Shown here in pieces: positions 24,615-32,229 of a DNA stretch of 64,000 nucleotides; positions within the stretch are counted from its first letter, which is position 1, and every line of letters starts with the position of its first letter. The translations under genes were made by a program, and so were the position numbers. The stretch is from Micromonospora musae (GTDB taxonomy: Bacteria > Actinomycetota > Actinomycetes > Mycobacteriales > Micromonosporaceae). The notes below the pieces were generated by a model. It was given only the letters and a program-made list of their open reading frames with translations. It was not told the origin of the DNA and searched no databases. The stretch is taken from positions 496,001 through 560,000 of the forward strand of contig NZ_RAZT01000003.1 of assembly GCF_003626635.1 (NCBI RefSeq), written 5' to 3'.

Positions 24615-25774
24615 TGGAATCTACCGACGAACTCTCCGCCGTCTCGCTTTCTATTGGCCCGAACGAGATTTCTAGCTACCTCACACGCTCCGGATGGAAC
24701 GTGTCAACATCGAGCCGGGTAGCGCAGATTTGGACCCCAAGAAACTCGAACAGCAATGAAGACTTAGAACTGCTCGTTCCCCGAATCTCTTCGGCCCCAG
24801 ACTTCCGGACTCGCCTGAAGATCCTCCTGCAAGACCTTGAAGCCCATGAACGTCGTTCGGGCGATCAAATCCGAGACGAGATGAGCCGGCAGTTCGTAGA
24901 CGTGACCAACGTTTCCGCCGACCACGAGCTTGATAGCACGGTCTTTCCTCTCGACGCCGGCCACAAGCTATTCTATTCGGCTAAGAAGATGGTGATTGCC
25001 GCAGCTTCCGCCACCCTCAAGCGTCGGGGCTATTTCGGTCACGCCGTCCCCAAGCGAGCCAGAGAACAGGCAAGGAACGTTCTAGTGGGACACACCCACC
25101 CCGGGTCGTACGTTGTTCCAGTGATTACTAAAGCGCGCGTTCCTGACGCCTCATGGGAGAACGATCGACCACGCCTCGTTGAAGAGGTGGAAGAGCTATC
25201 CTTCGACCGACGCATGGTCGTCACACTTGCCAAAGGCTTGACTGTCCTGCACGAACTAGGCGTCGTGAGCGAAAATGAGCCGAGTAACCGTGATGTCTAT
25301 GACGGAGTTGGAGAGGGTATCTCGTACGAACTATGCGATGGCGTTCTCCGATCGCTACGCGATCCCTCGGTTCAAGACTTTGAGGTTGGGTTTAAGTGGG
25401 CGCCTGCCGTAACTCCACCCGGAGGGGTGAAACAGCACTTTGCATTCCCGTCTGAGTCCGTTCCCCGGCTACGGCGGATCGCTCGCGGCCTTCGCAAAGA
25501 TATTGAAGACCGAGAGCAAGTGATCTACGGATGGGTTGAAGTCCTATCCAGCAAAGCGGAGGATGTTGGCGGATCGGTGCGAGTCCACGCAATAGTTGGC
25601 GGCAAGCGGCGAGTGATTCGAATGAACCTTGATCGCGACAATTACGAAAAGGCCGTCGAGAGTCACAAAAGATGCTCGGTCATGGTGCGCGGAAACCTTC
25701 ATATCGAAGAGGGAAAGCAGCCCGTCATGGATGTTCACTCGTTTGAGCTTGAGCAACGACTGCCTAGCACCTAA
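24614..25774 (+). CDS. Unknown partner protein coupled to the DUF4365 gene
   Basis: 386 residues from ATG 24614 (GTG 24611 also possible). No family recognised with certainty. The N-terminal third starts with a DNA- or protein-binding-like stretch (GPNEISSYLTRSGWNVSTSS, then LELLVPRISSAPDFRTRLK). The central part, STVFPLDAGHKLFYSAKKMV followed by VLVGHTHPGSYVVPVIT, is a distinctive G-H/Q-T-x-x-G-S-(Y/F)-V-V block. The last 90 residues (YGWVEVLSSK, GGSVRVHAIVGGKRRVIRMN, CSVMVRGNLH) are beta-rich and OB-fold-like, as in nucleic-acid binding modules. A TTA codon occurs at 24,764. The coupling to a nuclease-like protein suggests a two-component effector/sensor module. Confidence 0.7.
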   Translation: MESTDELSAVSLSIGPNEISSYLTRSGWNVSTSSRVAQIWTPRNSNSNEDLELLVPRISSAPDFRTRLKILLQDLEAHERRSGDQIRDEMSRQFVDVTNVSADHELDSTVFPLDAGHKLFYSAKKMVIAAASATLKRRGYFGHAVPKRAREQARNVLVGHTHPGSYVVPVITKARVPDASWENDRPRLVEEVEELSFDRRMVVTLAKGLTVLHELGVVSENEPSNRDVYDGVGEGISYELCDGVLRSLRDPSVQDFEVGFKWAPAVTPPGGVKQHFAFPSESVPRLRRIARGLRKDIEDREQVIYGWVEVLSSKAEDVGGSVRVHAIVGGKRRVIRMNLDRDNYEKAVESHKRCSVMVRGNLHIEEGKQPVMDVHSFELEQRLPST

Positions 25775-26086
25775 CCCACACCTTGCGTCACGACAGGAAC
25801 CATCGCACGAGCCTTGCCCACCGAGATCAGGTGGTGCACGCTTCTGGCCGCGACCAGCGCGCTGAGGTGTCGCAGATCAGTTGCCGGACGCCTGTCGCAC
25901 ATCAGTCGACAGAGGACAAACGTGCCGACAGGCACCTTGCCGAATTGCTCTCTTTTGGATCAAGGCACCGCGCTCCGCGCGGTGCGGGGGCGGCAAGCCC
26001 GGCCGGCGGCAAGCCGCCCCGGCCGCCTACGGCGCCGGGGCGGTGAGCCACCGACAGTCGCCGGGACACCGCCCCACAGTCGGGTC
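25775..26086. other. Non-coding stretch after the two-gene cargo
   Basis: No convincing gene on either strand. The first 180 bases are of mixed composition. The last 120 bases are extremely GC-rich with stacked hairpins (listed separately), and then a short spacer leads to a convergent small gene. Confidence 0.6.
25965..26046. terminator. Hairpin array ending the cargo operon
   Basis: GCACCGCG-CTCCG-CGCGGTGC (25965-25985) is followed by GGCGGC-AA-GCCGCC (26005-26018) and further GGC/GCC-rich symmetric sequence up to 26046. It lies between convergent genes and probably stops both transcripts. Confidence 0.6.
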
Positions 26087-26320
26087 TCAGCTCAGCGCGA
26101 CTTCGTCCGGGAAGCGGTCGTGAAGCGCGGCGACGGCATGCCTCAGGCAGTAATCGAGGCTGTGGCCGTCGACCCTGATCGCCGCACCGTCGAGCCGCTG
26201 ACCCGAGATCACCACGGTCCAGGGCTTGCGCTCCCGCTCCCCGTCAATCTTGACCAGCCCGACGAGACCCATCTCCCCCAGGTGCTCCAGCAACTCCGGC
26301 ACGCACTCATCCCACCTCAT
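26087..26320 (-). CDS. Small hypothetical protein
   Basis: 77 residues from ATG 26320: MRWDECVPELLEHLGEMGLV, then LVKIDGERERKPWTVVISGQ and RLDGAAIRVDGHSLDYCLRH. It has an alpha-beta pattern with two clear strands and a C-terminal helix, and ends in PDEVALS. It looks like a genuine compact protein (balanced composition, strand/helix periodicity), but I recognise no family. It is the gene nearest the right iterons of the element. Confidence 0.6.
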   Translation of the reverse strand: MRWDECVPELLEHLGEMGLVGLVKIDGERERKPWTVVISGQRLDGAAIRVDGHSLDYCLRHAVAALHDRFPDEVALS

Positions 26321-26688
26321 CCATGAATGGGATCACCGAGGCCGCTACGGAAGCCAGGGGTCGGCCTGGTCGCGTGGTCGGGGCTTCCGGCTGCCGCGCC
26401 AGTCCAACCCCGGGACTGGCTTGCCAGCTCCCGCCGCCAGAACGTACCCGGCCCTCCCACGCCGCCCCCGGCCCCGCTCCCACACCCCGAGTGCCGACCC
26501 CGACAACGCCCCCATGACGGCGCAGCCGGCGCGGTCCAAGGAAAGATCGACTGAGCCCGCGCTCAGGGCGTCTCCAGGGCGTCAGGGCGTCCTCAGGGCG
26601 TCAGATGCCGGCCAAAGCTGACCAAGGACGACCATCGACACACGGGCATAGAACCAGATCAGAAGCCTTGATCGCGGCTCTGAGCTGG
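26321..26688. other. Right-end non-coding region of the element
   Basis: No convincing gene. About 240 bases of GC-rich sequence lead to the four CAGGGCGTC iterons (26564-26602), then about 90 bases precede attR. The composition and position match an att arm region. Confidence 0.55.
26564..26602. repeat. Four 9-bp iterons near attR (possible arm sites)
   Basis: CAGGGCGTC at 26564, 26575, 26583 and 26594, spaced 11, 8 and 11 bp, in the same orientation as the pair near attL. Located about 90 bp inside attR. Confidence 0.65.
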
Positions 26689-26690
26689 TG

Positions 26691-27119
<429 letters not shown>

Positions 27120-27125
27120 CTGTTC

Positions 27126-27131
27126 ATCCTA
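27126..27131 (-). promoter_or_regulatory. -10 box of rnpB
   Basis: On the minus strand TAGGAT lies 7 nt upstream of the mature 5' end (about 27,118), a suitable distance for a -10 element. No good -35 is visible. Confidence 0.45.
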
Positions 27132-27280
27132 ACGACGCCGGGCGGCCGACTATTGCCGGCCCGCCACGGCAAGATCCTGGACGTCAAACCCGGTATGAGA
27201 CAGATGGGGCAACCGGTCACGGCGACCGGTGCGCTGCCCGCCGCTCGGGCCGGATGGGCGGGGACTAGCCTCGGGGGACC

Positions 27281-28042
27281 ATGGACCTCTCCCACGCCGT
27301 GCTGCTGCTCGCCGCCGGCCTCGCCGCGGGCACGGTCAACGCGGTGGCCGGTGGTGGTTCCCTCATCACCTTCCCCGCGATGATCGCGATCGGGCTCCCC
27401 CCGGTGCCGGCCAACGTCAGCAACTCGGTGGCGGTCTTTCCTGGGTACGTGGCGAGCGTCGCCGGGAGCCGCATGGACCTTCCGCCCGCGCGCACCCTGG
27501 CCACGCTGCCGCCCACCGCCGTGCTCGGCACGATCGCCGGTTCGCTGGTGCTGCTCGCGACCCCGGCGCGCGCCTTCGAGGTGGTCGTGCCGTTCCTGGT
27601 GCTCGGCGCGACCGCGGTGCTGGCGTTCCAGGATCCGCTGCGCCGGCTGGTCGGCCACCCGCGCGACCTGACGCCGCGCCGCCGTACCGTCACGGTGCAG
27701 AGCATCGTCGCGCTCGGCTCGGTGTACGGCGGCTACTTCGGCGCGGCGCTCGGGGTGATGCTGGTGGCGGGCCTGGCCCTGGTGCTGGACGCCACGCTGG
27801 CCCGGGTCAGTGCGATCAAGAATCTGCTCTCCGCGGTGGTGGGGCTGACCACGTTGGTGGTGTTCGCGCTCTTCGGGCCGGTCAACTGGGCGGCCGTGGC
27901 GGTGGTCGCGCCGGCCACCCTGGTCGGCGGGTACGTCGGTGCGCGGCTGGTGCGTCGGCTGCCCCCGGTGGTGCTGAAGACCGTGATCGTGCTCTTCGGC
28001 TCGGTGATCGGCCTGTTCCTGCTCTGGCGCGCCCTCGGCTGA
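27281..28042 (+). CDS. TauE/SafE-family membrane permease
   Basis: 253 residues with about eight membrane helices. The N-terminal signature AGLAAGTVNAVAGGGSLITF followed by PANVSNSVAVFPGY is typical of the TauE/SafE (DUF81) family of sulfite/organosulfonate or other anion exporters. The second repeat carries SVYGGYFGAALGVMLV. ATG 27281. Transcribed away from rnpB, with a 160-bp gap. The substrate cannot be inferred: no sulfur genes are nearby. Confidence 0.92.
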   Translation: MDLSHAVLLLAAGLAAGTVNAVAGGGSLITFPAMIAIGLPPVPANVSNSVAVFPGYVASVAGSRMDLPPARTLATLPPTAVLGTIAGSLVLLATPARAFEVVVPFLVLGATAVLAFQDPLRRLVGHPRDLTPRRRTVTVQSIVALGSVYGGYFGAALGVMLVAGLALVLDATLARVSAIKNLLSAVVGLTTLVVFALFGPVNWAAVAVVAPATLVGGYVGARLVRRLPPVVLKTVIVLFGSVIGLFLLWRALG

Positions 28043-28096
28043 CGCCCACCCGCTCCCGAGGGCGGGACCGGGGCACAAGATCCGGACAGATTCCCT

Positions 28097-28165
28097 GAAA
28101 GTGTTGCCTCAACGCGCTCCGAGGCAGCACTTTCCGTGAAAGTGCTGCCTCGGGGGCGCCGAGGC
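28097..28165. repeat. Three alternating copies of a 14-bp motif (GAAAGTGCTGCCTC)
   Basis: GAAAGTGTTGCCTC at 28097-28110, its complement GAGGCAGCACTTTC at 28121-28134, and GAAAGTGCTGCCTC at 28138-28151, followed by CGAGGC at 28160. Copy 2 can pair with copy 1 or copy 3, giving two mutually exclusive hairpins, and a GCCTCG/CGAGGC hairpin forms with the end of copy 3. Located after the permease stop. Confidence 0.75.
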
Positions 28166-28205
28166 GCGCCGCCCCGCCGCAAGGGTGGTGCGGCGGGGCG
28201 GCGCG
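28165..28205. terminator. Perfect 17-bp bidirectional terminator
   Basis: CGCGCCGCCCCGCCGCA (28165-28181) and its exact complement (28189-28205) with a 7-nt loop, between the convergent permease and MFS genes. Confidence 0.85.
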
Positions 28206-28221
28206 GGCGGGGGACGGTGGG

Positions 28222-29454
28222 TCAGTACGCCTCGCCGACCGGCTCCTCCGGCGCGCCCTCCGCGCCCGCGGCGGCCCGGTTCCAGCGGGACCAGAGCACC
28301 CGCTCGCCGTAGCCGGCGGCCATCAGGTGGGCGGTGCCGAGGTAGACCAGCACACCGACGGCGAGCACCGCGAAGCCGACCCAGTACGGCAGGCCGAGCG
28401 AGTGCTCGGCGAGCTTGCCCGAGATGATCGGCGCGGGTGCGGCGGCGCCCCAGCGGACCAGGTTGAACGCCCCGGTGGCGACCCGGCGGTCGGCCGAGCC
28501 GAGGCCGAGGGCGAGGTCGGTGAGGTTGGCGTTGGCCAGGCCCATGCAGAGTCCGGAGAGGACCAGCACGACCAGGGACTCGGTGGTGCTGGTCGAGGTG
28601 GCGAAGAGCACCATGCAGGCGAGCAGCCCGACGATGGCGACGCCGATTGTCTGCACCGCGCCGATCCGGTGGGCGAGTCGATGCCCGATCAGCAGGATGC
28701 CGGCGGCCAGGCCGAGGCCCCAGCCGGTGAAGGCCAGCCCGAGCGGTACGACGTCGAGGCCGAGGAAGAGCGGCGTGTAGCCGAGGACCACGAAGAAGAC
28801 GAAGTTGTACGCCGCGGTGATCAGGCAGAGCGCGATGAACGCGGGCCGCCGGTAGGTGCCGAAGATCTGTCCGACCCGGACGGGAGCCTGCCGGTTGGCG
28901 GGCTCGCGCAGCTTGCGGGCGGCCACGGCGAGGGCGAGCACCATGAACACGCCGCAGACGAAGAACGGCAGCCGCCAGCTGATCTTGCCCAGCAGGCCGC
29001 CGATCAGGGGGCCGACGGCGAAGCCGAGGCCGAGGGCGGTCTCGAAGAGTCCGACGACCCACTCCCGGTCGACGGCCAGGTTGACCAGTACCACCATGGC
29101 TGTGGCGAAGAACATGGCGTTGCCCAGGCCCCAGGCGCCGCGCAGCACGCTCAGCTGGACGATGTTGTCGCTGGCCGACGCGAGGATGGCGGCTATCCCG
29201 ACGACGGAGACACCGGCGATCAGCACCGGTTTGAAGCCGAAGCGGCCGCTGGCCAGGGTGGCCGGGATCATGCCCACCGCCATGACCGCGATGTACGCGG
29301 TGAAGAGCAGTTCGACCTGCCAGGCGGTGACCCCGATCGCCTCCCCGATGGCCGGCAGGATCGGGTCCACCACGGCGATGCCGGCGATCGCGAGGAAGGC
29401 CACCAGCGTGGTGGCGTAGATGGCACTGCGGTTCGGTTCGGCGCGCCGATCCAC
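28222..29454 (-). CDS. MFS drug-efflux transporter
   Basis: 410 residues with 12 predicted helices. Helix 1-2 region AIAGIAVVDPILPAIGEAIG (the ...DxxLPxI motif of DHA1-type antiporters), the loop 2-3 GRFGFKPVLIAG, RGAWGLGNAMFF, and motif C GLGFAVGPLIGGLLG in helix 5, typical of drug:H+ antiporters. GTG 29454. Divergent from a MarR gene across a 53-bp gap filled by a nested palindrome, so it is almost certainly MarR-controlled. The substrate is unknown. Confidence 0.92.
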   Translation of the reverse strand: MDRRAEPNRSAIYATTLVAFLAIAGIAVVDPILPAIGEAIGVTAWQVELLFTAYIAVMAVGMIPATLASGRFGFKPVLIAGVSVVGIAAILASASDNIVQLSVLRGAWGLGNAMFFATAMVVLVNLAVDREWVVGLFETALGLGFAVGPLIGGLLGKISWRLPFFVCGVFMVLALAVAARKLREPANRQAPVRVGQIFGTYRRPAFIALCLITAAYNFVFFVVLGYTPLFLGLDVVPLGLAFTGWGLGLAAGILLIGHRLAHRIGAVQTIGVAIVGLLACMVLFATSTSTTESLVVLVLSGLCMGLANANLTDLALGLGSADRRVATGAFNLVRWGAAAPAPIISGKLAEHSLGLPYWVGFAVLAVGVLVYLGTAHLMAAGYGERVLWSRWNRAAAGAEGAPEEPVGEAY

Positions 29455-29466
29455 TCCGCCTCCCAG

Positions 29467-29509
29467 ATAGCTGTATCTTACAGGTAATTATCCTGTATCA
29501 TACAGCTAT
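29467..29509. promoter_or_regulatory. Nested palindromic MarR operator overlapping the marR start codon
   Basis: Outer arms ATAGCTGTAT (29467-29476) and ATACAGCTAT (29500-29509), inner arms TACAGG (29479-29484) and CCTGTA (29492-29497), all centred on 29,488. The right outer arm includes the A and T of the marR ATG at 29508. TATCAT at 29496-29501 is a -10 box six bases from that ATG, so marR is probably leaderless and the repressor would sit on its own start site. Confidence 0.75.
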
Positions 29510-29981
29510 GAATGCGGACCTCTCCACGGGCGCCGACGACGACGAGGTCACCCTCGGCCGGATCGAGACCGAGGTGGCGATGCTGATGCGGCTCGGCGAG
29601 GCCACCCGGCGGCGCACCGGTGCGGAGCACCGGGTGCTCGACCGCGCGGCGTACGTCATCCTGCGGCACCTCGCCGACGCCGGGCAGCAGAACGTCTCCG
29701 CACTCGCCGCCCGACTCAACCTGGACGGCTCGACGGTGACCCGGCAGGTCTCGGCCATGCAGCGCGACGGCCTGATCGTCCGCGAACCCGACCCGCGTGA
29801 CGGGCGGGGCATGGTGGTCTCCCCCACCCCCGCCGGCCTGCAACGGATGGCGGCGGTGCAGGCGGCCCGCACCCGGCTCTACGGCGACATCCTGGCCGGC
29901 TGGGCACCGGAGGATCGGGACACCCTCGCCGACATGCTGCACCGGCTCAACGAGGCCCTGGAACACCGCCCCCACCGCTGA
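29508..29981 (+). CDS. MarR-family transcriptional regulator
   Basis: 157 residues. A winged helix with QQNVSALAARLNLDGSTVTR as helix-turn-helix and VREPDPRDGRGMVVSPTPAG as the wing, the D-x-R-(D)-x-R signature of MarR proteins. It presumably represses itself and the divergent MFS pump, released by the pump's substrate. ATG 29508; no ribosome site, in line with a leaderless transcript. Confidence 0.93.
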   Translation: MNADLSTGADDDEVTLGRIETEVAMLMRLGEATRRRTGAEHRVLDRAAYVILRHLADAGQQNVSALAARLNLDGSTVTRQVSAMQRDGLIVREPDPRDGRGMVVSPTPAGLQRMAAVQAARTRLYGDILAGWAPEDRDTLADMLHRLNEALEHRPHR

Positions 29982-30050
29982 GCCAGCGCGGCCCGCCGGG
30001 CGCGCTGGCCCTCACCGGTGAGCCGGGACCGCCGAGGCCCGAGCCGCGAC

Positions 30051-30098
30051 GTGGAGGGGCCTCGGTCGACGCCGGGCGTCGACCGAGGGCCCCTCCAC
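30051..30098. terminator. Long hairpin between marR and the symporter gene
   Basis: GTGGAGGGGCCTCGGTCGAC (30051-30070) pairs with 30078-30098 with one bulged base; the 7-nt loop GCCGGGC can close further. The right arm touches the stop codon of the minus-strand symporter gene. Bidirectional. Confidence 0.85.
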
Positions 30099-31748
30099 TC
30101 ATGCGACCGGTTCGGGGGCGGCGTCCGCGCCGGCGCGGTCACCGGGGGTGACCCGCGGATCGCCCTCGTCGGCGAAGTAGTCGTCCCGCGCCGTGCCGTC
30201 GACGCCCTCGGCCACCTTGGCGGCCCGCAGCGCCAGCGTCACCACCGCCGCGACCAGCAGGTTGGCCAGCACGGCGACGATTCCGACGTAGATGGTCTTC
30301 TGGGTGTCGAAGCCGAACTTCTCCAGCGGGAACGCCGAGCCGGCGAAGTGCTTCCGGGTCGGGCTGGAGATCTGGTAGAGCATCCACATGCCGAGGCCCA
30401 TGCCGGCCACCCAGCCCGCGACCAGGCCGCCCCGGTGGAACCAGCGGGTGTAGATGCCCAGCGCCACCGCCGGCAGCGTCTGCAGGATGATCACGCCGCC
30501 GATGAGCTGGAGATCGATGGAGAACTGCGGGTCGAGGAAGACGATGCAGGCCACCGCGCCGATCTTGACCACCAGCGAGGTGATCTTCGAGACGTTCGCC
30601 TCCTGCGCCGCGGTAGCGTCCCGCCGCAGGTACTCCTTGTAGATGTTGCGGGTGAAGAGGTTCGCCGCCGCGATCGACATGATCGCCGCCGGCACCAGCG
30701 CGCCGATGCCGATGGCCGCGTACGCGATGCCGGTGAACCAGCTCGGGAACTGCTGGTCGAAGAGGAGCGGCACGACCGTATTGCTGTCCACCGTGCCCTC
30801 CGACGCCCCGGGCAGCGGCGTCACGTCGGCCGCGATGGCCATGTAGCCGAGCAGCGCGATCAGACCGAGCAGCAGGCTGTACGCGGGCAACGCGGACATG
30901 TTCCGCTTGATGACGTCCCGGTTCCGGCTCGCCAGCACGCCGGTGAGGCTGTGCGGGTAGAGGAAGAGCGCGAGCGCCGAACCGAACGCCAACGTCACGT
31001 ACTGGAGCTGGTTGTTGGCGTTGAGCAGCACGCCGTCACCGGGAGCGGGTGACGCGTCGAACTTCGCGTCCGCGGCGGCGAAGATGTCGCCCCAGCCGCC
31101 GAGCTTGTACGGCAGGTAGATGATCGCGACCAGGATCACGATGTAGATCAGTGAGTCCTTGACGAACGCGATCAGCGCCGGCGCGCGCAGCCCCGACTGG
31201 TAGGTGTAGGCGGCGAGGATGGCGAACGCCACGATGATCGGCAGGTGCCGGGCGAGGGTGCTCTCCCCCGTCACGCCCATGGCCTTGAGCACCGCCTCGA
31301 TGCCGACCAGCTGCAACGCGATGTACGGCATGGTGGCCACGATGCCGGTGATCGCGATGACCAGCGCCAGCACCGGCGAGTCGAACCGGCTGCGGACGAA
31401 GTCGGCCGGGGTGACGAAGCCGTGCCGGTGCGAGACCGACCAGAGGCGGGCCAGCACCAGGAAGACCAACGGGTAGATCACGATGGTGTACGGCACCGCG
31501 AAGAAGCCCATCGCGCCGGCCCCGAAGACCAGCGCCGGCACCGCGACGAAGGTGTACGCGGTGTAGAGGTCACCGCCGACGAGGAACCAGGTGATCCAGC
31601 CGCCGAAGTTCCGCCCGCCCAGCCCCCACTCGTCGAGGTGGGCCATGTCCTTCGGCGCCCGCCACCGGGCGGCCACGAAGCCCATGCCGCTGACCAGCAG
31701 GAAGAGCAGGGAGAAGATGATGATCTCGGTGAGGTGGTCGCGCCACAT
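30099..31748 (-). CDS. Sodium:solute symporter, MctP-type monocarboxylate permease
   Basis: 549 residues, 13 or more predicted membrane helices, SSS family. Landmarks: EWGLGGRNFGGWITWFLVGG (substrate/Na site region after helix 1), FVTPADFVRSRFDSP, GIVATMPYIALQLVG, and GALVPAAIMSIAAANLFTRN in helix 9. The combination with an upstream small DUF3311 protein is typical of MctP-like uptake systems for lactate, pyruvate or related monocarboxylates. Its ATG overlaps the DUF3311 stop by one base (TGATG). The C-terminal tail is acidic and cytoplasmic. Confidence 0.92.
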   Translation of the reverse strand: MWRDHLTEIIIFSLLFLLVSGMGFVAARWRAPKDMAHLDEWGLGGRNFGGWITWFLVGGDLYTAYTFVAVPALVFGAGAMGFFAVPYTIVIYPLVFLVLARLWSVSHRHGFVTPADFVRSRFDSPVLALVIAITGIVATMPYIALQLVGIEAVLKAMGVTGESTLARHLPIIVAFAILAAYTYQSGLRAPALIAFVKDSLIYIVILVAIIYLPYKLGGWGDIFAAADAKFDASPAPGDGVLLNANNQLQYVTLAFGSALALFLYPHSLTGVLASRNRDVIKRNMSALPAYSLLLGLIALLGYMAIAADVTPLPGASEGTVDSNTVVPLLFDQQFPSWFTGIAYAAIGIGALVPAAIMSIAAANLFTRNIYKEYLRRDATAAQEANVSKITSLVVKIGAVACIVFLDPQFSIDLQLIGGVIILQTLPAVALGIYTRWFHRGGLVAGWVAGMGLGMWMLYQISSPTRKHFAGSAFPLEKFGFDTQKTIYVGIVAVLANLLVAAVVTLALRAAKVAEGVDGTARDDYFADEGDPRVTPGDRAGADAAPEPVA

Positions 31749-31990
31749 CAGCGATCACCCCGCTTCTTGGTGAGCTGGTAGACCACGGTGGTGGTGGTCA
31801 CGCCGAGGATGATGTAGGCGAGTTGCAGCCAGTAGAAGCGGGGGAAGCCGAAGAGGCGCGGCGAGTCCCCGTTGAAGAACGCCGGGACCAGCGGCACCAC
31901 GATCGGGATGAAGAGCAACCAGTTCCAGGGGCTTTTGTCCTTCGCCCTGGTCGACGCCGTCGGCGGCGCCTCCGGGTCCGGTGCAGCCAT
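31748..31990 (-). CDS. DUF3311 small membrane protein, symporter accessory subunit
   Basis: 80 residues. A cytoplasmic start (APDPEAPPTASTRAKDKSPW) precedes two hydrophobic helices (NWLLFIPIVVPLVPAFFNG; FYWLQLAYIILGVTTTTVVY), ending in KKRGDR. DUF3311 proteins are encoded directly upstream of SSS symporters, where they are thought to be needed for assembly or function. GGAGG lies 8 nt before ATG 31990. Translationally coupled to the symporter. Confidence 0.92.
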   Translation of the reverse strand: MAAPDPEAPPTASTRAKDKSPWNWLLFIPIVVPLVPAFFNGDSPRLFGFPRFYWLQLAYIILGVTTTTVVYQLTKKRGDR

Positions 31991-32229
31991 GTGACAGACC
32001 TCCGGGAAGTCGTAGCACGCGTTGTAACGGCCGGAGGCTACGACCGTGTGACTGCCGTCACGCGACCCGTCCGGGAGGTGCTGCGCCGAACGGCGGGCGG
32101 GCTGCGCCGAACGGCGCACGGGGGCGGACCATCGCCGCACCGGCGTCCCCGGTGGACGCTCGCGCCGACCCGGACGGGCCCGGGCGCCCTTCGGCACCCG
32201 GGCCCGCCCCAGGGCTCAGCGGATGGCGG

